Assembly (NCBI GenBank): GCA_945868575.1
Contig: CAMBMH010000021.1
Span: forward strand, 1 to 36,867
DNA: 36,867 nucleotides
Origin: Singulisphaera sp. GP187
GTDB lineage: Bacteria; Planctomycetota; Planctomycetia; Gemmatales; Gemmataceae
Reading direction: 5' to 3'
Positions within the stretch are counted from its first letter, which is position 1. Each line of letters starts with the position of its first letter. The position numbers and the translations under genes were made by a program. Under the pieces are notes generated by a model. It saw only the letters and a list, made by a program, of their open reading frames with translations. It was not told where the DNA came from and ran no database searches. Shown in pieces: positions 18,196 through 25,497 of this stretch.

Positions 18196-18855
18196 TTAGC
18201 GATGGCATGTGGAGCACTCTTTCAAGCTGCGAACGCCGTATTTCTCAACAAGCTCCTTACCGAGCTGTTCCTGGGTTTTACCCAAGTCCTCGGCCTTGAA
18301 GGCCATGTTGAAAATCTGATCCCGGGGACGGATATACTTCTCGGGATAGCGGTGGCACTCAAGACACCACTCCATCAACAGCGTCCCCTTTTGGTAGACC
18401 GCTTGCATGTGATCCACACGACCGTGGCATGCCGAGCAGCCAAAGCCCTTGTTCACATGGATTGAGTGATTGAAATAAACGAAATCTGCAAGTCGATGGA
18501 GCCTTTTCCATTCGATGGATTGGCCGGTTTTATAGCTTTCACGCACCGGTTCCAGCATCTTCGAGCCAACCCACATCTGCGAGTGGCAGTTCATGCAGGT
18601 CTTGGTCGAGGGAACATTCGAATGCGCGGTTTCTTCCACAGCGGTATGGCAATAGCGACAGTCGATGCCCAAACCATTGACATGGTGGGCGTGACTGAAC
18701 TGAATAGGCTGTGTCTGCGCGTCTTCAGCCCTTGTGAAGTAGGGGGAGCGGGCAAGAACCATGGTCGCATAGCCGATACCGGCTGCACCCAGGATTGCGC
18801 CCACGATCGCCAAACGAAAGAGCGTATTGGCGTAACGGGGAAATATTTGAGCCAT
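18196..18855 (-). CDS. actA: Alternative complex III subunit ActA (pentahaem cytochrome c)
   Basis: A 219-residue membrane-anchored protein with one N-terminal TM helix (near residues 12-33) and five c-type haem motifs: CRYCH, CMNCH, CSACH, CLECH and CSTCH. Five haems match the ActA of characterised complexes. It faces the periplasm and passes electrons from ActB towards ActE and the oxidase. The ATG at 18855 has AAGAGGG five bases upstream; a TTG at 18873 would add six residues and is less likely. It is the first gene of the minus-strand operon, with a stop 14 bases before the actB ATG. Confidence 0.94.
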   Translation of the reverse strand: MAQIFPRYANTLFRLAIVGAILGAAGIGYATMVLARSPYFTRAEDAQTQPIQFSHAHHVNGLGIDCRYCHTAVEETAHSNVPSTKTCMNCHSQMWVGSKMLEPVRESYKTGQSIEWKRLHRLADFVYFNHSIHVNKGFGCSACHGRVDHMQAVYQKGTLLMEWCLECHRYPEKYIRPRDQIFNMAFKAEDLGKTQEQLGKELVEKYGVRSLKECSTCHR

Positions 18856-19174
18856 CCCAACCCTCTTGGCCAAGCCGACATCCGCGCGGAATCACCTAAG
18901 TAGTGAGTCTAGATAAATCCCGCATAGCCAACAACCCGGAGTTTTTAGTCTCCAACAATTGGAAAACCGTAAACCGAACCGGGTACGCAACAATCTCTGT
19001 ATCGGGAGATAATACCGCAAGCTTTGGACCGGGGAGGGCCAAATTGAAAAAGCCCCTGCTGATTTTCCTGAAGTCGTTAGAAAACAATTGGTTAGGACCA
19101 AAATTTTTAGTCACATTTTCCCCTTTTTGCGTAGCCGATTTTCCCGGTTTGGGGAAGGCACAAAGGGGAAATTA
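18856..19174. other. Intergenic region before the respiratory operon
   Basis: About 320 bases between mobA and actA without a credible gene. It should hold the actA promoter, but I see no convincing -35/-10 pair. On the minus strand a short inverted repeat, GGAG-actaaaaa-CTCC, lies about 85 bases before the actA start; it might be an operator or only chance. Small open frames here have atypical composition and no ribosome site. Confidence 0.5.
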
Positions 19175-19921
19175 TCAGGATTGAGAAGCGGATTCGTCCG
19201 CCGGGCTCCCCCCGCTTCGTAAAGCTGTTTGCATGGCCACCCACCTTTCCCAATCTTTTGGGCGATGACAGTTCCAAAAACTTTGCAGCTGTGGATCCCA
19301 TTTGCGGACCTCCACCTCCGGAATCGTCTTAACAGCCAACTTTGAGGTAAACGCTCGTAGCGAGCTATCTCTTATATACATCTCTTTTAACAAATCAATA
19401 CATTTGCCTATATGGTAACAGGCCATAAGAGGCTGTTCATATCCATCCACCAAAGGCAATACCACATCGGCTTCCCGAGGCCTCCGGGACCCCAAATTCC
19501 GAATCAGCCCCGTCACAAGCTCCGGCGCATCGCACCCCGTCACAAAGGCCCACTTGTCGCCGCCTGATTCCCCCAACAGACCAAAAGCCCGCGCCAAACC
19601 CGCCACCGGCCCGGCAAAGGCCTCTTCATCCCGAAGAATCTCCACACCCTCGCCAAGGAAAGGAGGCAACTCCTGTAATGGAGACGCCACTACCACAATC
19701 GGGCCACCGCCTATCCCCTCGCGAACACGGCCGATGACATGTTCCAGAAGCGTTTTCCCGCCAAACGAAAGGAGCGCCTTGTCCGTTCCCATGCGTTGCG
19801 AGCGCCCCCCACAAAGGACGACCCCGCAAAGAGGCGAACCTTCCAAAGGTGGACGGGCTTCATGTTGGGAAAGATTTTGGGAGCGCACAGGAACGGGTGA
19901 TCCTCGTTGGGAAATCCGCAA
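19175..19921 (-). CDS. mobA: Molybdenum cofactor guanylyltransferase MobA
   Basis: The nucleotidyltransferase motif GVVLCGGRSQRMGTDKAL near the start (about 19830-19777) and the later GCDAPELV and LPLVDGYEQPLMACYH are typical of MobA, which joins GMP to molybdopterin to form MGD. The start is uncertain. No ATG lies in frame before the motif. A TTG at 19921 has GGGGAG six bases upstream and gives about 248 residues, and the frame stays open to 20002. The conserved core begins near 19834, so the first 29 residues may not be coding. It lies upstream of actA on the same strand but with about 320 bases between, so joint transcription is unsure. Confidence 0.82.
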   Translation of the reverse strand: MRISQRGSPVPVRSQNLSQHEARPPLEGSPLCGVVLCGGRSQRMGTDKALLSFGGKTLLEHVIGRVREGIGGGPIVVVASPLQELPPFLGEGVEILRDEEAFAGPVAGLARAFGLLGESGGDKWAFVTGCDAPELVTGLIRNLGSRRPREADVVLPLVDGYEQPLMACYHIGKCIDLLKEMYIRDSSLRAFTSKLAVKTIPEVEVRKWDPQLQSFWNCHRPKDWERWVAMQTALRSGGSPADESASQS

Positions 19922-20017
19922 GGTTACTCCCCGAATCTTACCCCATTCTGCCCGTAGTGGGCCAAAACCGCCTAGGATAATGACCGACCGATTCCGGTTC
20001 AAAAAAGGGGGTCCATC

Positions 20018-20857
20018 ATGGGTCCGGTAGAAGGTTTCCTTTGTGTCGTTTTGCTGCTAATCATCATTGTCGCCTTATCCGGAATCCGCATCGCCCAAGA
20101 ATACGAGCGCGCGGTGGTCTTTTTCCTGGGACGCCACCAGGGCCTGAGAGGTCCGGGACTCTACTTTCTGATCCCATTCCTTGAGTGGGCGAAAACCATC
20201 GACAACCGGACGCTTACGGTCAATGTCGAGCCCCAGGAAACCATCACCAAGGATTCGGTCACCATCAAGGTCAACGCCGTCCTCTGGTTCCGGGTGATTG
20301 ATTCGAGTATGGCGGTCCTTAAAGTCGAAAATTTTCGCAGCGCCGTCTACCAGATCGCCCTCACCAGCCTTCGCAATATCATTGGCCAACACGATCTCGA
20401 CGAGGTCCTCAAGGCCCGAGACAAAATCAACAGCCAACTCCGGGTCATGGTCAACGGTGGGACCTCTCCCTGGGGGGTCGAGGTGGAGCTTGTGGAAATG
20501 AAGGATGTCGAAATCCCCCAGGCGATGCAACGGGCCATGGCCCGTGAAGCCGAGGCGGTCCGGGAAAAGCGCGCCCGCCTGATCAAGGCGGAAGCCGAAC
20601 TGGAGGCGTCCGAAAAGCTCACCGCCGCAGCCAACCTCATCAACGAAAATCCCCTCAGCCTCGAACTGCGCCGCATGCAGATGATCGCCGAGGTCGGCGC
20701 CGAACAGAACACCACCACCATCATCATGATGCCCTCCGAATTCGTGACCATGGCGGGGAAACTGGGGGACTGGATGGGAAATCAGGGGAAAGCCGATGCC
20801 GCAAAAGCAAAAGCGGATATCGCGGCAAAAGCAGCCAAATTGGAAACTCAAGTCTAA
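20018..20857 (+). CDS. Slipin (SPFH/band 7 protein)
   Basis: A 279-residue protein with an N-terminal hydrophobic hairpin (near residues 6-22), followed by the SPFH/stomatin domain: IAQEYERAVVFFLGRHQGL, then GPGLYFLIPF and VEPQETITKDSVTIKVNAV. A coiled, alanine- and glutamate-rich helix (about residues 180-215) suits oligomer formation. Slipins build membrane-associated scaffolds; the cargo is unknown here. The family often pairs with an NfeD protein, but no nfeD is next to it in this window. The ATG at 20018 has GGGGG six bases upstream. It is divergent from mobA. Confidence 0.9.
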   Translation: MGPVEGFLCVVLLLIIIVALSGIRIAQEYERAVVFFLGRHQGLRGPGLYFLIPFLEWAKTIDNRTLTVNVEPQETITKDSVTIKVNAVLWFRVIDSSMAVLKVENFRSAVYQIALTSLRNIIGQHDLDEVLKARDKINSQLRVMVNGGTSPWGVEVELVEMKDVEIPQAMQRAMAREAEAVREKRARLIKAEAELEASEKLTAAANLINENPLSLELRRMQMIAEVGAEQNTTTIIMMPSEFVTMAGKLGDWMGNQGKADAAKAKADIAAKAAKLETQV

Positions 20858-20942
20858 TCCATTGACGATCCTTCCCGCCCAGCGAGTCCCAGGTCGGATT
20901 CCCAAAATCCACCGGATGCGTTAGCACAAAGCGACACACCCC

Positions 20943-21608
20943 ATGTCACCCTCCCAACGAAAATCCGGGAAACCGGCCGCGCCCAGCCTTCCCTACGCGG
21001 TTCACCCTTCGATTGCCCACTCGAAAAAAATCCTCGACAATCTTCCCAAAACCACGGGCCGGTCTCTGGCCGAATGGATCACGCTTTTGGAGCGAGATGG
21101 TCCGAAATCGGCTTCGGTAAAGGAACGCGGCGCGTTTCTGGTCCAAACCAAAAAAGTGAGCCAAATGGTGGCCGGGATGATCGCCGATATTTCCCTAGGC
21201 GGAGGGCGCGATTACGCCGATCCGGAGGCCTACCTGGAAGATTGCCCCGGCTACATCGAAACACTCTACTCCGGACCCAAAGCGCACCTTCGCCCGATTC
21301 ACGACAAACTGATCAGCCTGGCCCTGACGCTCGGACCCGAGCTGAAATTGTGCCCCTGCAAGACCATCATTCCCCTCTATCGCAACCGGATGTTTGCCCA
21401 AATAAAACCCGCCACGCTCAAGCGGATCGACCTCGGCCTGGCCCTCAAGGAGAGCAACCGAAAACTCCCCGCACGCCTCATCGACACAGGCGGTCTCGCC
21501 AAAAACGACAAGATCACCCACCGGATCGCGCTTTCCCACCCAGAGGAGGTCGATGATTTCGTCGCCGACTGGATGCTCCACGCGTTTGAGCTGGATGCAA
21601 AAGAATAG
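20943..21608 (+). CDS. DUF4287/DUF5655-type protein of unknown function
   Basis: A 221-residue soluble protein. The first half contains SLAEWITLLERDGPKSASVKERG, which fits DUF4287. The second half, with GPKAHLRPIHDKLISLALTL and LKLCPCKTIIPLYRNRMFAQ, fits the DUF5655 domain of unknown function. Such two-domain proteins occur widely as single genes. It is 85 bp after the slipin on the same strand and is convergent with the phage-like block, where it marks the block's left limit. No enzymatic motif is seen. Confidence 0.72.
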   Translation: MSPSQRKSGKPAAPSLPYAVHPSIAHSKKILDNLPKTTGRSLAEWITLLERDGPKSASVKERGAFLVQTKKVSQMVAGMIADISLGGGRDYADPEAYLEDCPGYIETLYSGPKAHLRPIHDKLISLALTLGPELKLCPCKTIIPLYRNRMFAQIKPATLKRIDLGLALKESNRKLPARLIDTGGLAKNDKITHRIALSHPEEVDDFVADWMLHAFELDAKE

Positions 21609-21633
21609 GCGCGGATTCCAAAGACCACGCGCC
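21608..21633. terminator. Possible hairpin between convergent genes
   Basis: GGCGCG (21608-21613) can pair with CGCGCC (21628-21633) around a 14-base loop. It stands between the two convergent stop codons. It has no T-run, so this is weak. Confidence 0.3.
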
Positions 21634-21657
21634 ATGATCCTTCTGTTTGGAATTTCA

Positions 21658-22776
21658 CTATCCTAATAGGCGTTTTGCCAACGCCCGGTCCATCGCCTGA
21701 CCCACATATTCAAACCCGGCCGTCAATCGTCCCGTCGCGTGTCTCATGCGACCCTTCAGATCACTGCGACCCGACACAAGTGAAGGCGGGCGTGTCATCT
21801 TCCAATCCGGATCCCGCGACCGCGAGCGCACAAGGCCCGGATGTGTCGTCGTGGATAGGACCCGAAACCCCAGAGCCCGCCAAAGCCTCGCGCATAGCGA
21901 TCCAATCCGGCCACCAAGCCCTATCCCCTGGAAATCGGGAAGACACACGGTCCGGTGTTCCCGTTTGGATAAGGGGCCTCCCCCAAGAAACGGAAGCCAG
22001 GCCGAAAACGCCACCGGCCCCGCCTCAGGATGAATCAGCGCAAAACAGACCGACGATGGATGGATTTCCCCGCTCAGATAGTGATGCGTAGCGAAGCGCC
22101 TCCAGAGCCGTGACGAAAGCCGGCGAAATTCGAGCCTGATAGGAGGTCGAGGCCGAACCGACCTCCAGGCGAAGGTTCCCACATCCGGCCGCGCGATCCA
22201 GTCGGGCTGAAGCCAGTCGATGATGTCCTCGTGGCAGCTCGCAACGACCAACGAAACCCCCGCCTCGCGAATCATCTTCGCGAACGCGACGCAGCCGATG
22301 CGTGCGGCGTGACGATCCACCACCGAAGTGAACTCATCAAGCACCAGCCTCGACTTGTCGCGCATCGCGAAGGCCGCCGCAAGGGCCATCTCCGCCCGAA
22401 AGCGCTGTCCATTGGAAAGCATTGCCCGGGGGCGAAGCCAGGCGGGAGGGCTCGAAAATCCGACCGAGGAAAGCATCCGGGCGATTTCGCGCACGGATGT
22501 CCCCTCGGGAAATTCATCGACCAGGGCGCGGCCGGATTCCGGTGGACTTTGCCAGGCTTCGCCAAAGAGCTTTCGCAACATGGTCGATTTTCCCGAGCCG
22601 GATGGCCCCACAATGAGGCCAATCGACCACTTCCTTTTCGCAAACTCCTCCCCGGGGAATTCACATTCGATCCGGGTTCGTGATAGCTTCCCATGATCCA
22701 GATCGAACATCCCGCGAATCTGTTTCGTCCGGGTCGATTCGGGAACCACGCATTCATAGGTGTGCACAAATGACAT
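21658..22776 (-). CDS. ABC-type ATPase fused to a GNAT-like domain
   Basis: A 372-residue two-domain protein. Residues 1-200 form an ABC-type ATPase: Walker A GPSGSGKST (57-65), signature LSNGQ (120-124), Walker B SRLVLDE (142-148) and switch histidine in VVASCHED (182). It has no TM helix and is not a transporter. Residues 215-372 look like a GNAT acyltransferase, with HHYLSGEI near 231 and the acyl-CoA loop QGIGLG at 283-288 in the segment HRTVCLPDFQGIGLGGRIG. The fusion occurs, as I remember it, in phage and mobile-element settings. Here it follows a ParB-like gene by about 40 bp at the end of a capsid gene block. A role in DNA or protein modification or in anti-defence is possible; the function is not known to me. 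Confidence 0.85.
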   Translation of the reverse strand: MSFVHTYECVVPESTRTKQIRGMFDLDHGKLSRTRIECEFPGEEFAKRKWSIGLIVGPSGSGKSTMLRKLFGEAWQSPPESGRALVDEFPEGTSVREIARMLSSVGFSSPPAWLRPRAMLSNGQRFRAEMALAAAFAMRDKSRLVLDEFTSVVDRHAARIGCVAFAKMIREAGVSLVVASCHEDIIDWLQPDWIARPDVGTFAWRSVRPRPPIRLEFRRLSSRLWRRFATHHYLSGEIHPSSVCFALIHPEAGPVAFSAWLPFLGGGPLSKREHRTVCLPDFQGIGLGGRIGSLCARLWRALGFRVLSTTTHPGLVRSRSRDPDWKMTRPPSLVSGRSDLKGRMRHATGRLTAGFEYVGQAMDRALAKRLLG

Positions 22777-22815
22777 CTTCAGAATCCTTGGGAATGGGAA
22801 ATCGTCCCGGACCGA

Positions 22816-23415
22816 TCAAGCCATCAGCGCTTTGGCCGGGATGCCCCGCGAACTCATCTCGGCGAGGATTTTGGACTGCATCGCATCATCCGAACATTGG
22901 ACCACGACGAGCCACTGTTCCTCCAGAACCGGCGATTTTTGTTCGACCTCCTTTTCCATCTTTTCGATGTCTTTGTGCGCTTTGTCGATCATACTCCAAA
23001 GCGTGGCCAGATCGTCCTCGTCGGTTTCCACCAGACTGCGCAAGGTTTCCAGGGTTTTAAACTCGGTTTCGGCAAGTTCCGCAAGGGGATCCATCGAAAG
23101 GAGAAGCTTGCGCGCCTCGGTTTCGGACACATCCAAAACCTCGACCCATACTTCTCCCTGGCCCAAAACTTCCTTGCGAAGGTGCCCATCAATCAAACGA
23201 ATCTTTCCATCAGGGTCCCGATATCCCAAAAGGCTCCGGGCCAAACCGACCTCCCGACCGATCGCCTGCAGTGCCTGTTTTTGAAAGGCTCCATGTCGTC
23301 TTGGATTGAGCTCGTGCGCCAAAAGATCCGTGGCCTTGACGCGGACATGTTCGATAATCCGGTTGCGCCACGGTTTTTTTATGGCCGTTTTTCCCTTATT
23401 TTCCATCTCACTCAT
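22816..23415 (-). CDS. ParB-like nuclease-domain protein
   Basis: A 199-residue protein with the N-terminal ParB/sulfiredoxin-like fold: LLAHELNPRRH, then RLIDGHLRKEVL where DGHLR is the ParB box-like motif (residues 76-80), and VLDVSETEARKLLLSMD. This short form occurs in phages and islands rather than in chromosome partition, since it has no central HTH domain. The remaining part is acidic and helical. The ATG at 23415 has GGAGG seven bases upstream and overlaps the previous stop (ATGA). It precedes the ABC-GNAT gene and probably works with it. Confidence 0.85.
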   Translation of the reverse strand: MSEMENKGKTAIKKPWRNRIIEHVRVKATDLLAHELNPRRHGAFQKQALQAIGREVGLARSLLGYRDPDGKIRLIDGHLRKEVLGQGEVWVEVLDVSETEARKLLLSMDPLAELAETEFKTLETLRSLVETDEDDLATLWSMIDKAHKDIEKMEKEVEQKSPVLEEQWLVVVQCSDDAMQSKILAEMSSRGIPAKALMA

Positions 23416-23681
23416 TCTTCATCCTCCGAAACATTGTCGCCAACGCGGTTTGCCTCCATCATCTCCACAACGCGCCTGAATTCCAGGAGAAGCGTCTCCT
23501 GACTTTGGGTCATGCGTCGCAAAAAATCCTCCAATCCATCGAGAAACCCAAGGTGCCTTTCCAGCAACGGTCCAAGAATGCGCTCCGCGATCCAGACTGC
23601 CCCCTGGCGCAACATCCACGCTCCTCCCAAAACCATCGCCACAGGCAACGGTGTTTGCTCCAACAATCGCATCCAATCCAT
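23412..23681 (-). CDS. Small membrane-associated helical protein of the phage block
   Basis: An 89-residue protein from the ATG at 23681, which has AGGTGG five bases upstream. A TTG at 23747 would add 22 residues. One hydrophobic segment (TPLPVAMVLGGAWMLRQG, residues 9-26) may be a TM helix. The rest is a charged, coiled-coil-like helix (FLRRMTQSQETLLLEFRRVV). I do not recognise the family; a holin-like or head-associated role is only a guess. The stop overlaps the ParB-like start by 4 bp. Confidence 0.6.
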   Translation of the reverse strand: MDWMRLLEQTPLPVAMVLGGAWMLRQGAVWIAERILGPLLERHLGFLDGLEDFLRRMTQSQETLLLEFRRVVEMMEANRVGDNVSEDEE

Positions 23682-23733
23682 CTCATCCACCTGCTTTCTT
23701 CCCGGGCGCCCCGGGACTTGAACCGGCGAAAAA

Positions 23734-24033
23734 TCAAACTTTGGCAAGATAAACCCGAATCACCTCCTCCGGGCGCCCCTGCCGAAACCGATCAACAAAG
23801 ACAATATTTCCCAACCAGGCCCCGCCATCACCGGAAATTACCCTTATGGGATCGCCAATAGCATCAGGCCATCGGTCAAGGATCGCGGGGTTCATGTCCG
23901 CGGGATCGAGATCAAGTCGTCCCACAACCAGTACCATCGTTGGGGTACTACCCAAACCAACGATAAAGGGTGAAACCGAACTCCACTCCCTTCCTGCAAT
24001 CGCGATTTCGATCGGGGTTGCGGTTGCCGTCAT
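23734..24033 (-). CDS. Small phage-block protein, unknown
   Basis: A 99-residue soluble protein starting at an ATG that overlaps the previous stop (ATGA at 24030-24033). A longer frame reaching 24084 would overlap by 55 bases and is less likely. The sequence is beta-rich (FIVGLGSTPTMVLVVGRLD, IRVISGDGGAWLGNIVFVD). By its place after the head-tail connector it could be a head-closure or neck protein, but no family is recognised. Confidence 0.65.
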   Translation of the reverse strand: MTATATPIEIAIAGREWSSVSPFIVGLGSTPTMVLVVGRLDLDPADMNPAILDRWPDAIGDPIRVISGDGGAWLGNIVFVDRFRQGRPEEVIRVYLAKV

Positions 24034-24446
24034 GGACCACTCCCGGGAAAACTTCCCAAACGCAATAGCCATGCCTTGCGCCAAATCGGGACGGATCCCT
24101 CCCGGATCTCCTGAACCAGGATCACCCTATGCACCCTTCCGTTGATGGTGGCGATCCAGGTAGGTCTGCCCATTCCTGGATCCTCGACGGCACTGGAGGC
24201 GGGAAACCATGCCAGATGGGTGTGTCGAAACGATGCCGAGACCGATGCCGAGACCGATGCCGCTCGCATTCCCGCTTCGAAATCGAGCGAAACAATCGCC
24301 TCGGTCTCTTCGCGGGGCGCCATCCCGACCGGATCCCCTTCGTGGGAAAGTGTCACAGCCAAAGTCGGGGCTCCAGGGCTGATCAACCGCGAAGGCACCC
24401 GCGATCGTGCAACGGAATAAACCACACTCAAAATAGAAATCATCAT
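24030..24446 (-). CDS. Phage-block protein with a serine-alanine repeat, unknown
   Basis: A 138-residue protein starting at the ATG at 24446 that overlaps the connector stop as ATGA. Its middle shows an ASVSASVSAS stretch encoded by a 12-bp tandem repeat (24231-24266). The rest is beta-rich (PTWIATINGRVHRVILV). In an HK97-type head module the gene at this place is often a head-closure or tail-completion protein. This is inferred from position only. Confidence 0.65.
   Translation of the reverse strand: MMISILSVVYSVARSRVPSRLISPGAPTLAVTLSHEGDPVGMAPREETEAIVSLDFEAGMRAASVSASVSASFRHTHLAWFPASSAVEDPGMGRPTWIATINGRVHRVILVQEIREGSVPIWRKAWLLRLGSFPGSGP
24231..24266. repeat. 12-bp tandem repeat inside a phage-block gene
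   Basis: CGATGCCGAGAC occurs twice in tandem (24231-24242, 24243-24254), followed by a partly changed third copy (CGATGCCGCTCG). It keeps the reading frame and encodes a repeated serine-alanine-valine stretch. It is a likely slippage site. Confidence 0.8.
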
Positions 24447-24976
24447 GTCAGGATGGTTCTCCGATAAGGGAGCAAAAAACTGGCCGCCGCCAGAGGCGGG
24501 GATCCCTGGGCCAAAGCAGGATCCTGTTTGGTTTGCCAATAGGCCGTCGCGACCCAAATTGCGATGGCCTCCTGAATGTCGTCGGGGATTGGGTCAAATC
24601 CCCCATCGTAGACGATTCGCACCGGAATGTGTTTCTTTTCCCGAGAATCGTTGTTTTCTGCCTCGCTCCACACACCGCAACGATTCAGAAAAATCTGCCC
24701 CAGCGAAGCGATAAGCTCAAAAGGAATCGGTTGGTTTGTTGTCACATCGCTGAGCGAAGTGATCGAATGAATGGGGCCGTTGGGCAGCCAAAGCGGGTTC
24801 CCCCAAAAAGGGAGTACCAGTTCGCGCGTCGCACGGGCAAATTTGCGTCTGCACCAAAGTTCCGCGGCCTGGGATATCACCCCGACCAGCGTGGTGACAC
24901 GGCTGATTTCTCCGTTGGGCCATGTTGTCCGGTTGATCGCTTGCCGGGCGCGATCCACGCTGATCAGGGGATCCAC
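24443..24976 (-). CDS. Phage head-tail connector protein (gp6-like)
   Basis: A 177-residue protein. It has the layout of the gp6-like connector family: an N-terminal helical region (RARQAINRTTWPNGE, LVGVISQAAELWCRRKFA) with short DNA- and protein-contacting strands (PIHSITSLSDVTT) and a C-terminal helix (DDIQEAIAIWVATAYWQT). Such proteins join the portal to the tail. The GTG start at 24976 has GGAGG seven bases upstream. It is 28 bp after the decoration-like gene and overlaps the next gene by 4 bp. The family match is by pattern, and the portal partner is not in the window. Confidence 0.72.
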   Translation of the reverse strand: MDPLISVDRARQAINRTTWPNGEISRVTTLVGVISQAAELWCRRKFARATRELVLPFWGNPLWLPNGPIHSITSLSDVTTNQPIPFELIASLGQIFLNRCGVWSEAENNDSREKKHIPVRIVYDGGFDPIPDDIQEAIAIWVATAYWQTKQDPALAQGSPPLAAASFLLPYRRTILT

Positions 24977-25003
24977 AGTTTAGCCTCCTATTTTGCTCAA
25001 AAT

Positions 25004-25444
25004 TTAGCCAATTACCTGGACACAATCGGCGTGACGAAGGTCGCTTGCCGGGCCAAATCGTGGCGCAAGACCAATCGCCACCATCGCCAAAATGGAAGCG
25101 GTCGCTCCCGTTCCAAGCGTCACTACCCCCCGGACATAGCGATATCCCGAGTTGCGCGTGAGCTGATCCTCGGAAACCCCGATCACCACCTGGCGGTTAT
25201 CGTCTGTCGCTGCCAACGCGGTGATCGAACGGCCGACAATGTCCTGGGAGCCTGTTCCGATGGTGTCTTTTGCCTCGACCAATTTGAAATCGATGGTGGT
25301 GTCGATCGCCCCCGTCATGAGCACAAACAGGGCGGACCGGAAACGGCTGACGTCCACCCAATCACTCGAAAGGGTGCTGCCGTTCGCGGATTGCGGGTCG
25401 ACCGCGCCGCCTATGGTCGCCAAATCATTCGCCCGAATCGTCAT
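25004..25444 (-). CDS. Phage structural (decoration-like) protein
   Basis: A 146-residue soluble protein starting at the ATG at 25444, which has a very strong GGAGGAGG ribosome site; a longer TTG frame at 25465 is rejected. It is beta-rich, with FRSALFVLMTGAIDTTIDFKL and YRYVRGVVTLGTGATASIL. It lies directly after the major capsid gene, where head decoration or minor structural proteins usually sit. I do not recognise a named family. Confidence 0.68.
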   Translation of the reverse strand: MTIRANDLATIGGAVDPQSANGSTLSSDWVDVSRFRSALFVLMTGAIDTTIDFKLVEAKDTIGTGSQDIVGRSITALAATDDNRQVVIGVSEDQLTRNSGYRYVRGVVTLGTGATASILAMVAIGLAPRFGPASDLRHADCVQVIG

Positions 25445-25497
25445 CGTTTCCTCCTCCATTTCCAAAAATCTTTAAAAAACACAAAAGGAGATCCTGT

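Noticed and set aside
18896-19114. 72-codon open frame in the mobA-actA gap
   Set aside because: No ribosome site, poor codon use, and another frame over the same stretch is equally open.
23704-23778. Possible tRNA on the minus strand, with GGGCGCC-type arms about 75 bases apart and a T-arm-like GGTTCAAGTCCC
   Set aside because: No D-arm or anticodon arm can be folded between the ends, and the T-stem has two mismatches.
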